Part shown: piece after piece, positions 49,937-58,783 of the stretch
Layout: every line of letters starts with the position of its first letter
Numbering within the stretch: position 1 is the first letter of the stretch
Assembly (NCBI GenBank): GCA_044426085.1
Contig: JAWXUU010000007.1
Span: 1 to 64,000, forward strand
Direction: 5' to 3'
Length of the DNA: 64,000 nucleotides
From: JAWXUU01 sp044426085
GTDB taxonomy: Bacteria > Bacillota > Clostridia > Christensenellales > CAMQZB01
Notes under the pieces: model-generated
Seen by the model: the letters and a program-made list of their open reading frames with translations, nothing else
What the model was told of the DNA's origin: nothing
Databases searched by the model: none
Translations under genes and position numbers: made by a program

Positions 49937-50818
49937 TTAATTTTTTGCCACCCAATACTGCATATTATCTTGGAACACGACATCGATTTTTTCGTTATCT
50001 AGCAGATATGTGAGATAACTTTTCACCGTGCTTCCGATAAGCATGTTTTGCGAAAAATCAAGTTTTAGGTTATACTTATCAAAAAGTGCTTTGATAAGAT
50101 GTTCGAAAGTTATTTTTTGGGCGCAGAAAGATAAAATATCATCGATAACTTGGTATGTTTTTTGAATGTTGAATTCCACCAAAGCAGAAATATCGCTTGA
50201 CGGTGCTACGTGGGACGGAATGAAATACTCACCTTCAATAGTTTTTAGCATTTCTAGTGAATCTAGATATTTTTCCACGTTTTGAACGAACACAATGCCG
50301 TATTTATTGATTGTTTCTTCACCCGCAATTGCGTCGGCAACAAACCACGCGTTATCTGGCGTTTTAAACATTGTTTGGGAAAAGGAATGACCGTCGCACG
50401 CAAGCATTTGTAAGCCTTCTGGCAAGTTTTCGCATGTTAGTGGCTTCACATCTGCAGGCTGAGCATAAAAGAACTTTCCGCGTGCGATTTTTGGAGAATT
50501 TGAACCGCAAAGATAGCTTGAATTCACAATTGTGTGGGTTGTGAGGGCGTGGTCGATTCCTCTGCAAAGGATTTCACAGCCTGTTTCTTCTTGCAAGTAT
50601 GCATTGCCACCAACGTGGTCGGCATGACCGTGGGTGTTTATTATTGTTTTGATATTCCAGCCTTGCTCCATCACGATTTTAAGCACTTTTTTTGCAGTGT
50701 CTTTGGAATTGCCACTGTCTATCAAGCACACGTTTTCATCATCGATGTTATATATTCCGATTTTCGCCGGACAATCGATATAGTGCGTTTTCTTACCAAA
50801 ACTTATAAGTTCGTACAT
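49937..50818 (-). CDS. Metallo-beta-lactamase-fold hydrolase
   Basis: A 293-residue MBL-fold enzyme. The binuclear metal motif NTHGHADHVGG (His63, His65, Asp67, His68) is intact, with further ligands likely in DGHSFSQTMF and PSHVAPS. The last ~80 residues are a helical/winged extension seen in glyoxalase II-like or LACTB2-like members. A substrate cannot be assigned. It ends a same-strand run SNF transporter, DJ-1-like, MBL. Confidence 0.85.
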   Translation of the reverse strand: MYELISFGKKTHYIDCPAKIGIYNIDDENVCLIDSGNSKDTAKKVLKIVMEQGWNIKTIINTHGHADHVGGNAYLQEETGCEILCRGIDHALTTHTIVNSSYLCGSNSPKIARGKFFYAQPADVKPLTCENLPEGLQMLACDGHSFSQTMFKTPDNAWFVADAIAGEETINKYGIVFVQNVEKYLDSLEMLKTIEGEYFIPSHVAPSSDISALVEFNIQKTYQVIDDILSFCAQKITFEHLIKALFDKYNLKLDFSQNMLIGSTVKSYLTYLLDNEKIDVVFQDNMQYWVAKN

Positions 50819-50827
50819 CTTTTCTCC

Positions 50828-51355
50828 TTATCGCACACAGATTGAATCTGCGATTTCTTTTGCTTTTTTATCGCCTTTTATATACTTTATAAGCTCTAGC
50901 GCAAACTGAATTGATGCTGACACAGCTTCTCCTGTTATCACGTTTCCGCTCACGACAACTGGGGCATCCACATAGTTTGTCACTTCTTCTTTCATGCTTG
51001 GATAAACTGTCATTTTAGCATCTATATCAAGGATAGAAAGCACCATGGGAGCGGCGCAGATTGCTGAGATAAGCTTTTTGTTTTCGTTTGCTTCACTGAT
51101 GAGCGAAAGAAGACTTTCGTGTTCTAGATAGTGCTTTGTTCCCGGTCCGCCCGCAAGAAAAACACCTTCTAAATCGGCAAAATTGCAGTCTGAAAACATT
51201 GCGTCACTTTTATACGTGACACCCACCGAACTTTTCACATATTTTGATTCTTCAAGGGATACAGTTGTTATTTGAATTCCTGCCCTTCTCAAAAGATCAA
51301 CTGGCGTTATCGCCTCGATTGCTTCAAAACCATTAACCCAAAATGCGTATATCAT
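50828..51355 (-). CDS. DJ-1/PfpI family protein
   Basis: A 175-residue DJ-1/ThiJ protein. The nucleophilic-elbow Cys100 in LISAICAAPMVL, the acidic partner near Glu14 and GGPGTKHYLEH form the usual active site. Members act as deglycases, chaperones or stress proteins; the exact role is unknown. ATG with AAGGAG; 9 nt ahead of the MBL gene. Confidence 0.88.
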   Translation of the reverse strand: MIYAFWVNGFEAIEAITPVDLLRRAGIQITTVSLEESKYVKSSVGVTYKSDAMFSDCNFADLEGVFLAGGPGTKHYLEHESLLSLISEANENKKLISAICAAPMVLSILDIDAKMTVYPSMKEEVTNYVDAPVVVSGNVITGEAVSASIQFALELIKYIKGDKKAKEIADSICVR

Positions 51356-51382
51356 AACATTTCTCCTTATACATACATTTTA

Positions 51383-52723
51383 TTAACCAATACCACCCAT
51401 GACAGCACCAAGAGCAAGCACAACAACAGCCATTAGGCAGTATACATATTTGCTGAATTTTAAAACTATTGGTTTTACACCTTTTTCGCTTCCGCGGTTT
51501 ATTTCTTCCATCGCTTTGTTTTCACCAACAACCCAGAAGAACATCACACCCGCCATCATTGCACCGATTGGGCAGATATAGATTGAAACCACATCCATCC
51601 AGCCTGAAACTATGCCTTGGATATAAGTTGAAATAACAATGCCTACACCCGCGATTGAAAGTGATGCTTGAAGCCTTGTCATGCCAAATTTTTCTTGCAT
51701 TGTTGCAATTGGCGTTTCATAAAGATTTAGCAGTGATGTTATTCCCGCAAACAAAACTGAAACGAAGAATACTATCACAATCAAAGAACCGCCCGGCATG
51801 CTTGCAAACAAGTTTGGCAGATATATAAACATGAGCCCTGGACCGCTGTCGCTTAGCTGTGCGCCCGTTGTTGCAATTGCTGGGATAATTACAAAAGCCG
51901 CGAGAACTGCTGCGAGAGTATCGAAAAATGCAACGTTTTTTGCTGATTTTGGAATATCTTCACCGCCGTCTAGATACGAGCCGTATATAAGCGTTCCGTT
52001 GCCCGCAACTGACAGTGAGAAGAACGCTTGTCCCATTGCGAAAATCCAAACTGTTGGGTCAAGCCAACCTTGTGGATTTACTGTCAAGATATATTTGTAG
52101 CCATCGATTGCGCCGTCTTGGAACGCGACATATATGCCAAGCCCAACAAACAGACAAAAGAATATTGGCATCAAAATTTTATTTGTGCGTTCGATACCTT
52201 TGCCAACGCCGAAAATCAAGATTGCAAACACCAACACAATCGCGCCGATTTGCCATGCTGTGTTGCCAAAGTTTACCGCCATTTCGCCAAATGCGTTTGC
52301 GAATTCTTCAACAGAAGAAGGTGCGAGCGTCGCACCAGAGAATGCACCGAAAGTATATTTTAGCATCCAACCAACAACAACTGTGTAGCCAAGCGCCAGT
52401 GCAAGTGAGCCCAAAACTGGCAACATGCCAATTGCTTCGCCAAGTTTTCTGTTTCCACCGCGATATTCAACCGCTTTGCCAAACGCACCAAGCGAGCCTG
52501 ATTTTGCCCATCTTCCGAAAGCCATTTCACCAATCACACCCGATGATGAAATCAAAAATATAAAAATAAAATACGGTATCAAAAATGTTCCACCGCCATA
52601 AAGCGATACGCGCTGTGGAAACATCCAAATATTCCCAACGCCAACTGCTCCGCCAATACACGCGACGATAAAGCCCCATTTTGATTTGAACGTGTCTCTT
52701 TTTTCTGTTTTAATACTACTCAT
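51383..52723 (-). CDS. Sodium-dependent SNF-family (neurotransmitter:sodium symporter) transporter
   Basis: A 446-residue membrane carrier with about eleven helices. WGFIVACIGGAVGVGNIWMFPQ (key words GGAVGVGNIW) is the helix-1 ion/substrate signature, and the interior repeat FSLSVAGNGTLIYGSYL supports a LeuT fold. Likely imports an amino acid with sodium. Own promoter at 52756-52784. Confidence 0.92.
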   Translation of the reverse strand: MSSIKTEKRDTFKSKWGFIVACIGGAVGVGNIWMFPQRVSLYGGGTFLIPYFIFIFLISSSGVIGEMAFGRWAKSGSLGAFGKAVEYRGGNRKLGEAIGMLPVLGSLALALGYTVVVGWMLKYTFGAFSGATLAPSSVEEFANAFGEMAVNFGNTAWQIGAIVLVFAILIFGVGKGIERTNKILMPIFFCLFVGLGIYVAFQDGAIDGYKYILTVNPQGWLDPTVWIFAMGQAFFSLSVAGNGTLIYGSYLDGGEDIPKSAKNVAFFDTLAAVLAAFVIIPAIATTGAQLSDSGPGLMFIYLPNLFASMPGGSLIVIVFFVSVLFAGITSLLNLYETPIATMQEKFGMTRLQASLSIAGVGIVISTYIQGIVSGWMDVVSIYICPIGAMMAGVMFFWVVGENKAMEEINRGSEKGVKPIVLKFSKYVYCLMAVVVLALGAVMGGIG

Positions 52724-52755
52724 ATAAGCCCCTACAATGTTAATTATTTTTATTA

Positions 52756-52784
52756 TTATACAACATCAAAGCGTTTATGTCTAT
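52756..52784 (-). promoter_or_regulatory. Promoter of the SNF transporter operon
   Basis: Minus strand: -35 TAGACA (52779-52784), 17-bp spacer, -10 TATAAT (52756-52761). Confidence 0.55.
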
Positions 52785-52829
52785 AATTTTATTGCGCGCG
52801 AATGTTACTTATTTAGCACAAAGTTAAAA

Positions 52830-52858
52830 AAGTGCGACTTTTTTTACAAATCGCACTT
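52830..52858 (-). terminator. Terminator after the PIG-L deacetylase gene
   Basis: 8-bp stem AAGTGCGA/TCGCACTT, followed by TTTTTT on the minus strand. Confidence 0.8.
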
Positions 52859-52864
52859 TATTTT

Positions 52865-53620
52865 TTATATTTGTTCACCTTCTGGAAAACAGTGTAGGTG
52901 GAGTGGCGACAAGACTTTCAAGCCTTCGCCAATCGAGAAATCTTTGCCCGCTGCAAGGTTTGCACCGCGCATTGAAAAATATGCGTTATACAGTGCGAGA
53001 AGTTCTTCGTTTAGTTGTGATTTATGCATTGCCATTGCTTCGAACTTTAAAGCGAAAGTTTCCGTTATATCGATAACTGTGTTTGGCTTTGATGTGAAAT
53101 AAAAACCAATTGCATAAGGATTTGCGGGTGGAGTTTTTGTGTTTTCTGGATATTCAAGCAAATTGCAATTTATGAAGGCTTGCGCCGCCGCTTTGCCCGT
53201 TACGATATGGTCGTTGTGACCTTCGTATGATAGCCATGGGTCTGGTGCAAACACCATATCAAAACCGCCACTGCGTATCACTTCGGAAATTTCCCATGCG
53301 ATTTTTTTCACACTGCAAAGAGAGCCGTCTTTTTTGCCAAGGAAATGGCATTTTTCCACGCCGAGATGTTTTGCCGATGCAATCGCTTCTTCTTTTCTGA
53401 CACCCGCGAGAACTTCACCTTTAAGCTGTGGCACGTATGCCCCAAGTGAGCCGTCTGTTACTGTGAGAAATTCTACTTCGATACCCGCTTTTATAAGGAC
53501 TGGCACAATACCGCCCATGCCGATTTCGATATCGTCTGGATGTGGCGCTACGCAGAGCGCTTTTTTGCCTTTTGTTATATCAGGTGGCATGAAATATGCC
53601 ATGATTTCTTGATTGTTCAT
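52865..53620 (-). CDS. PIG-L family deacetylase
   Basis: A 251-residue LmbE/PIG-L zinc deacetylase. The metal site CVAPHPDDIEIG (His27, Asp29, Asp30) and the third ligand in YEGHNDHIVTG are intact. Members remove acetyl groups from N-acetylglucosaminyl compounds. It follows the sugar-type MFS carrier by 13 nt, which suggests joint uptake and deacetylation of an amino-sugar derivative (inference). Confidence 0.9.
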   Translation of the reverse strand: MNNQEIMAYFMPPDITKGKKALCVAPHPDDIEIGMGGIVPVLIKAGIEVEFLTVTDGSLGAYVPQLKGEVLAGVRKEEAIASAKHLGVEKCHFLGKKDGSLCSVKKIAWEISEVIRSGGFDMVFAPDPWLSYEGHNDHIVTGKAAAQAFINCNLLEYPENTKTPPANPYAIGFYFTSKPNTVIDITETFALKFEAMAMHKSQLNEELLALYNAYFSMRGANLAAGKDFSIGEGLKVLSPLHLHCFPEGEQI

Positions 53621-53633
53621 AAATTATCTCCTT

Positions 53634-54965
53634 TTACACTCTTTTTGCTTCCAATTCTTCGTGGATTTCTTCACGCATTTTATCAGTTAGCGAATAGAAA
53701 ATCATTGGCACCATAGAAATTACAAAGCTGAGTGCTGGAATCACATACATCATTGCTGAAAGACCCGTTTTCAAAAGATCTGTTGCAATCATGTTTTCTT
53801 CGTAGGCAAGGATAACCAATCCAACACCCAATATAAGCTTTGCAAATGTTGCAGAAAGTTTTGTGAGGAAAGTGTTTATCGAGAAGATAATGCCCTCTCC
53901 GCGATATCCGAGTTTCCATTCTGAATATTCAACAGCGTCTAGTAGCATTGTTGCACAGACGATTGAAATAACCCCAGTTGCAAGGAAGCTTAGTCCAAGG
54001 AAAATAAGTCCAACCCAAACGCTTGATTGCGCGAACATTGGAATTATGCTTGTGACAGCACCCATAGCTGAGAACGCAAAGAAAATACTGCGTTTTGGGA
54101 ACTTCACAACGAGTTTTGGTGCGATAATCATGCCTAGCGTCATGCCGATGACAAGGCTTAGACCAATTGGCGTTACCATTGTTGCATCACCCCAAACATA
54201 GATTACAAAATAAAGCTGTGTTGCTTGGCGGATTGCGTTTACGACATTTGTTATCACAAGTGCTATCATAAGCGCTTGAAGTGGTTTGTTTGAAGTTATT
54301 GTTTTCAAATTTTTGCGAACTGACATAACCTCTTGTTCGGGTGCGATTCTTTCCTTTGTTTTTAGGCCTGCGATTATCATCAGCACACCGCCGATAATAA
54401 CAAAGATTGAAGCGGAAATTGTGTAAGCTGAAGCTGACCTTTCACCGCCGAATGCGTTCAAGACATAAATACTTCCAACCGACACGATAACTGTTCCTAT
54501 TGTTCCGCCGATTTTTCCAAGCGTTACCATTGTTGTTCTTTCTTCAGGGATTGTTGAAACCGTTGAAGTTATCGCCCAGATTGGTATGTCGCAAAGGGTG
54601 TAGGACATGCCCCAAAGGATATAGCAAACACCTGCAAAAATCACTGCTGAGCTTGCTGTCATATCAAAGCTTACAAAGCATAGAATTGTTGTTATCATAA
54701 TAACGATTGGACCGAAAATCATATACGGTCTGAATTTGCCATATTTGGTTCTTGTTCTGTCTGTGATAATTCCCATCATTGGGTCGTTCACGGCATCCCA
54801 CAAACTTGCAACCACCACGATGATTGTTGCAACTCCGCTTGGAATCAAAAGTAGGTCGGTGAAGAAAAACAAAATATACATAGACATAAAGTTGTATATC
54901 ATATTTTGTCCTAGCAGTCCGCTTGTGTAGGCAATCTTCTCGCCTGTTGGCACTTGTCTTTGCAT
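53634..54965 (-). CDS. Glycoside-pentoside-hexuronide (GPH) type MFS transporter
   Basis: A 443-residue carrier with twelve predicted helices. NDPMMGIITDRTRTKYGKFRPYMIFGP (key words DPMMGIITDRTRTKYGKFRP) is the GPH loop signature. Cation-coupled uptake of a sugar or glycoside. The ATG has GGGGGT ahead. First gene of the pair with the deacetylase. Confidence 0.92.
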   Translation of the reverse strand: MQRQVPTGEKIAYTSGLLGQNMIYNFMSMYILFFFTDLLLIPSGVATIIVVVASLWDAVNDPMMGIITDRTRTKYGKFRPYMIFGPIVIMITTILCFVSFDMTASSAVIFAGVCYILWGMSYTLCDIPIWAITSTVSTIPEERTTMVTLGKIGGTIGTVIVSVGSIYVLNAFGGERSASAYTISASIFVIIGGVLMIIAGLKTKERIAPEQEVMSVRKNLKTITSNKPLQALMIALVITNVVNAIRQATQLYFVIYVWGDATMVTPIGLSLVIGMTLGMIIAPKLVVKFPKRSIFFAFSAMGAVTSIIPMFAQSSVWVGLIFLGLSFLATGVISIVCATMLLDAVEYSEWKLGYRGEGIIFSINTFLTKLSATFAKLILGVGLVILAYEENMIATDLLKTGLSAMMYVIPALSFVISMVPMIFYSLTDKMREEIHEELEAKRV

Positions 54966-55112
54966 TTTATACCCCCGATTTGTTTTTATTTTTATTTTAT
55001 CCTGATATAATACCCCTTTATTTTAGCACATGTTTTGATAGTATTCAATAGTTATGATGATATTTTTTATTTTATAGTACAAATATAGAAAAATTTTTCT
55101 TTATTAAAACAG

Positions 55113-55142
55113 TTGACAAAATCAAAATAAAACTGTTATAGT
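55113..55142 (+). promoter_or_regulatory. Promoter of the thiT transcript
   Basis: -35 TTGACA (55113-55118), 18-bp spacer, -10 TATAGT (55137-55142), just ahead of the riboswitch. Confidence 0.7.
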
Positions 55143-55164
55143 TGGTTTACAAATAAATATTGTC

Positions 55165-55234
55165 GCTTATGGGGTGCTTTTAGCTGAGATTATACCCACT
55201 GAACTTGAAAAGATAATTCTTTGGAAGGATAAGC
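55165..55234 (+). promoter_or_regulatory. TPP (THI-box) riboswitch
   Basis: The aptamer is closed by GCTTAT/ATAAGC (P1) and holds the conserved GGGGTGC, GCTGAGAT, ATACCC, GAACTTGA and GATAAT segments in order. It binds thiamine pyrophosphate. The following hairpin at 55248-55267 is the likely expression platform, so transcription stops when TPP is abundant. Confidence 0.93.
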
Positions 55235-55247
55235 AAAAATTTTCCGT

Positions 55248-55272
55248 TCTCAGCACGTGTGCTGGGATTTTT
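55248..55272 (+). terminator. Riboswitch-controlled terminator
   Basis: Stem TCTCAGCAC/GTGCTGGGA followed by a run of T, located between the TPP aptamer and the thiT start. Confidence 0.82.
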
Positions 55273-55306
55273 TTTTGCTCCATTTTTGCGACTTGGAGGA
55301 GATTTT

Positions 55307-55951
55307 ATGAATAATCTATTACTTGCTATCGCATGGGAAGGCATTGAAATGATCAATGTTTACATCATGCTTGCTGCCGTTTTGCTTGCAGTTGTTTTGG
55401 TTCTTGTTTTTAAAAATAAAAATGAAACTTTCAACACTAAAGCTATTGTTTACGGCGCTATGTGCATTGCTCTTGCGGCAGTTTTGAACACTTTCACTGT
55501 GTTTTCTATGCCAAACGGCGGGTCTGTCACAATCTGTAGAGTTTTGCCACTTTTGATTTACGCTTACGCTTTCGGGGCTAAACGTGGATTTATCGTTGGT
55601 GCGATTTATGGACTTATCGACTTTATCGCTAAACCTTGGTTTGTTCACCCAATACAATTCTTGCTTGACTATATCTTTGCTTTCTCTATGGTAGGGTTTG
55701 CGGGTATTTTCAACAAAAAGCCTTCTATGAGAACTTTCGCATTTATTTTGGGAACTGTTATCTTTGGTTTTGCTAGATTTGGTTGCAGTGTTATTTCTGG
55801 TGTTCTATACTGGGAAACTCCACTTTGGGGCTCTATCACATACAACAGTGTTTTGCTTGTTGATGCTGCCGTTTCTCTTATTGGGGTTATCGTTTTGCAA
55901 AAATCAAAAAGTTTCAATGCTGTTATCGACAACACAAGAGCTCAAGCTTAG
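55307..55951 (+). CDS. thiT: Thiamine ECF transporter S component
   Basis: A 214-residue membrane protein with six helices. It matches ThiT: GGSVTICRVLPLLIYAYAFGAKRG (key words GGSVTICRVLP), DFIAKPWFVHPIQFLLDY with the conserved Trp/His/Tyr thiamine-binding patch. The TPP riboswitch upstream independently supports thiamine. The ATG at 55307 has GGAGGAG; the longer frame begins inside the terminator. It needs the shared ECF ATPases, which are not here. Confidence 0.95.
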   Translation: MNNLLLAIAWEGIEMINVYIMLAAVLLAVVLVLVFKNKNETFNTKAIVYGAMCIALAAVLNTFTVFSMPNGGSVTICRVLPLLIYAYAFGAKRGFIVGAIYGLIDFIAKPWFVHPIQFLLDYIFAFSMVGFAGIFNKKPSMRTFAFILGTVIFGFARFGCSVISGVLYWETPLWGSITYNSVLLVDAAVSLIGVIVLQKSKSFNAVIDNTRAQA

Positions 55952-55979
55952 GCTCTTTTGTTTGATTCATAATAATTGT

Positions 55980-56009
55980 AAAAGTGCATATCGCAAGATA
56001 TGCACTTTT
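55980..56009 (+). terminator. Terminator of thiT
   Basis: Perfect 13-bp stem AAAAGTGCATATC/GATATGCACTTTT with a GCAA loop. A further GT-rich tract (about 56012-56075) follows, with no gene. Confidence 0.85.
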
Positions 56010-56085
56010 ATTTTGTTTGTTTTTATTTTGTATTTGTTTTGTTTTGTTTGTTTGTTTTGCTTGTTTTGTGGCAAGTTGTTCTTTA

Positions 56086-56556
56086 TTAAAACTCGTATTC
56101 TATTTCTTTTGACAAGTCGCCCTTTGTTATTATTTCGTATCTTTTCACGAAGTTTTCAAACATTCCCCACGCGAGAACAAAGAACATAGTCGATATTGCA
56201 AGGATTTCGATTATTTGTGGAATATCCCACACAATTGCCGATCTTGAAAGATAAAACATAACACCAACAAGCAAGCCAAAGATTGCATAAACGCCGATTC
56301 TTTTATATACAAAAGCGTTGTAATCTTCAAAATATTTTGGGTTTAAGAATGGTGGGCGGAAGATTATGCCCTTGCCACGCTTTACGTAGGCGATGTCTAT
56401 TTCCACCATGAATTTTATTATTATGCCGAGAAACAGCACGATAAATGTCGTTGAAAAATACCCCGGATATCCCACGTTTTGCAGTTTATACAAAAAATCT
56501 GTGCAAAACAATGTGACCGCCACAAAATTTGCGACTCCAAATAAAACCTTTCTCAT
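56086..56556 (-). CDS. Hypothetical membrane protein
   Basis: A 156-residue protein with four predicted membrane helices (about 5-22, 33-50, 85-103 and 115-137) separated by a basic cytoplasmic loop (YVKRGKGIIFRPPFLNPKYFED). I recognise no family. It is monocistronic and has no informative neighbour. Confidence 0.65.
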   Translation of the reverse strand: MRKVLFGVANFVAVTLFCTDFLYKLQNVGYPGYFSTTFIVLFLGIIIKFMVEIDIAYVKRGKGIIFRPPFLNPKYFEDYNAFVYKRIGVYAIFGLLVGVMFYLSRSAIVWDIPQIIEILAISTMFFVLAWGMFENFVKRYEIITKGDLSKEIEYEF

Positions 56557-56618
56557 ATTCGCTCACTTTTTGATTTTATTATAGCACCATTTGTCTGTTT
56601 TAGCAATTGTTTAAAATA

Positions 56619-56657
56619 AAAAGTCCCAAAATTGAATGTTTCAAATTTGGGACTTTT
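56619..56657 (-). terminator. Terminator of the nfeD-floA operon
   Basis: 12-bp stem AAAAGTCCCAAA/TTTGGGACTTTT with an inner TGAA/TTCA pairing; T-rich tail on the minus strand. Confidence 0.75.
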
Positions 56658-56679
56658 AGTTTTTTGGTTTAGTTTATTT

Positions 56680-56739
56680 ATCTTTTTGATATGTAAATCA
56701 CATATCTTTTCGATATTTGAATTTACTTATCTTTTTGAT
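56680..56739. repeat. Three spaced copies of ATCTTTTTGAT
   Basis: ATCTTTTTGAT at 56680, ATCTTTTCGAT at 56704 and ATCTTTTTGAT at 56729, spaced 24-25 bp. The last overlaps the final codons (KR-stop) of the small protein gene, which suggests duplication of the gene's end. Confidence 0.55.
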
Positions 56740-57140
56740 TTTGGTTTGCCCAAAATTTCGCTCATGATAACCGCTTTGCGCATGTCGCTTACAGAAATTG
56801 TTGAAGCTGAAACAATCGGTTTTGAAACTTGCACGCTTTTGTTGCCGTATTCATTGCTACCTTCATCGTAAACTTTTCCAAGTGTGCCCGCATACTGCCG
56901 ATTTTCTGTTCTTGAATTATTGCTGTTTGAAGGGCGCTTGTGCGAGTGCTGTTCCAATGCAGTTTTTTGCTGGCTTATTGGGACGTTTTTAACGCTTGAA
57001 TTGCTTTTTTTGGCTGTGGTTTTGTTAGCAAACGGATCAGCCATGCCGTAGGGGGTGTTTGCCCCCTTTGACACGCTTGTTTTATTTGTTATTGTTCCTG
57101 CGCCAAGCAATTCTGCGAATATCTCTGATAAGATACCCAT
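56727..57140 (-). CDS. Small disordered protein downstream of FloA, unknown function
   Basis: A 137-residue hydrophilic protein. It begins with a short amphipathic helix (MGILSEIFAELLGAG), continues with a Ser/Asn/Thr/Lys-rich, probably disordered middle (15-110), and ends with a helix and AVIMSEILGKPKSKR. It is 24 nt after floA on the same strand with AAGGAG, so it is co-transcribed. The two ordered ends joined by a flexible linker suggest a tether or adaptor for the flotillin assembly (inference). No known domain. Confidence 0.65.
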   Translation of the reverse strand: MGILSEIFAELLGAGTITNKTSVSKGANTPYGMADPFANKTTAKKSNSSVKNVPISQQKTALEQHSHKRPSNSNNSRTENRQYAGTLGKVYDEGSNEYGNKSVQVSKPIVSASTISVSDMRKAVIMSEILGKPKSKR

Positions 57141-57164
57141 GTTGCTCTCCTTTATAATCTATGA

Positions 57165-58169
57165 TTATTCAGTTTTTGGAGCTTCTTCACCATTTGCGAT
57201 TGCTGTTCTCATTTCTGTATCTGAATTGATGTTTTTCATGTTGTAGTAGTCCATAACACCAAGATTTCCTGATTTGAGGGCTTCTGCCATTGCAAGTGGA
57301 ACCATTGATTCCGCTTCGATAACTTTCGCACGCATTTCTTGTGATTTAGCTTTCATTTCTTGTTCGTTTGCAACCGCCATTGCTCTTCTTTCTTCCGCTT
57401 TGGCTTGCGCGATTTTCTTATCGGCTTCCGCTTGATCCATTTGAAGTTGTGCACCAACGTTTCTGCCTACGTCGATATCCGCGATATCGATTGAAAGAAT
57501 TTCGTATGCTGTGCCGGCATCTAAGCCTTTTGAAAGCACCATTTTTGAAATCATATCTGGGTTTTCCAAAACTTCTTTATGCGTTACTGCTGAACCAACT
57601 GTTGTTACAATACCTTCGCCGACACGGGCGATGATTGTATCTTCACCAGCACCACCGACAAGTCTTGCGATGTTGGCTCTCACTGTTACTCTCGCTTTTG
57701 CGCGAAGTTCAATACCGTCTTTTGCAATTGCGGCAACAACAGGTGTTTCGATAACTTTTGGATTTACTGACATTTTAACCGCATTCAAAACGTCTCTACC
57801 GGCAAGGTCAATCGCTTTTGCTGTTTGTGAATCAAGAGTGATATTAGCCGAGTGAGCTGAAATAAGCGCGTTGATAACATTCAAAACGTTACCGCCCGCC
57901 ATGAAGTGAGTTTCAAGTTCGTCAACACTGATATCAAGCCCTGCTTTTTTAGCTGAGATATATGATTCAATGATGAGTTTCATATTGATTTTTCTAAGTT
58001 TCATACCAACCAATCTTGAAAGCTTGATGTGTGCACCTGAAATGAGTGCTCTGAACCAAGCTGAAATTGGCAATATTGAAAGAACCAAGATGACTAAGAT
58101 TAGCAAAATAAATGCGAACACTGCAACTGTAAATGCTCCAGCTGATGTTGCCAAGAATAAATTTGTCAT
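57165..58169 (-). CDS. floA: Flotillin-like protein FloA
   Basis: A 334-residue flotillin-like protein that scaffolds functional membrane microdomains. One N-terminal membrane segment (about 15-35), then SPFH region (ISAHSANITLDSQTAKAIDLAGRDVL; VARVTVRANIARLVGGAGEDTIIARVGEGIV in parts), then an Ala/Glu/Lys/Gln-rich coiled coil (QAEADKKIAQAKAEERRAMA) for oligomerisation. 49 nt after the NfeD gene. Confidence 0.94.
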   Translation of the reverse strand: MTNLFLATSAGAFTVAVFAFILLILVILVLSILPISAWFRALISGAHIKLSRLVGMKLRKINMKLIIESYISAKKAGLDISVDELETHFMAGGNVLNVINALISAHSANITLDSQTAKAIDLAGRDVLNAVKMSVNPKVIETPVVAAIAKDGIELRAKARVTVRANIARLVGGAGEDTIIARVGEGIVTTVGSAVTHKEVLENPDMISKMVLSKGLDAGTAYEILSIDIADIDVGRNVGAQLQMDQAEADKKIAQAKAEERRAMAVANEQEMKAKSQEMRAKVIEAESMVPLAMAEALKSGNLGVMDYYNMKNINSDTEMRTAIANGEEAPKTE

Positions 58170-58218
58170 GATTTTCTCCTTTCTTTTGTTTTTGGATGTT
58201 TTTCAACTACCCTTATAG

Positions 58219-58746
58219 TTAGTCAGCTTTGCTGACATTAACTTTTCCGCCTTCAACAAATGTTATTTCAACCGTTTCACCTTTTGCGATAATGGCTGAA
58301 CCACACGATATAACTTCGATGATTTCGCCATCGAATTTTGCTTTGCCCACAGGGCGCAAGTCTGTTATTGTTTCACCAATTTTTCCAACGTATGTCGAAA
58401 AGTTTGGCGTTGCAGATGTTGCACCTGTTGGAACGGCTGTTTCCGTTGCAACTAGTGCTGTTTTTGAAAGTCTGCCTTTGCGTGCTGACCTTCCGATAAT
58501 GAGAAACAACGCTGTGAAAAACACACTTGTCATAACCAATATCAAGATTGAAATAATCAAATTGCCACCCGCAACAATGTGAAGAATCACACCTGCAAGG
58601 CAAAAGAACCCGCCAAGACTTCCGAATATACCGAAGCCCGGCATACACATTTCGATAAGTCCAAAAATTATGCCCAAAACAATCGCACCGATTGCAATTG
58701 ACATTAGCAGTTCTGACGTTACTTCCGAGATTACTAGGAATTCCAT
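58219..58746 (-). CDS. NfeD-like membrane protein
   Basis: A 175-residue protein with three to four membrane helices (about 12-90) and a C-terminal OB-fold (YVGKIGETITDLRPVGKAKFDGEIIEV, given as key words TDLRPVGKAKFDG). It is the short NfeD form without the serine protease. It normally pairs with FloA in Bacillota; here it is the first gene of that operon. ATG with AGGAGG. Confidence 0.9.
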   Translation of the reverse strand: MEFLVISEVTSELLMSIAIGAIVLGIIFGLIEMCMPGFGIFGSLGGFFCLAGVILHIVAGGNLIISILILVMTSVFFTALFLIIGRSARKGRLSKTALVATETAVPTGATSATPNFSTYVGKIGETITDLRPVGKAKFDGEIIEVISCGSAIIAKGETVEITFVEGGKVNVSKAD

Positions 58747-58783
58747 AATTTCCTCCTTTTTCTTTTGTATACTGTGTTTTTGT

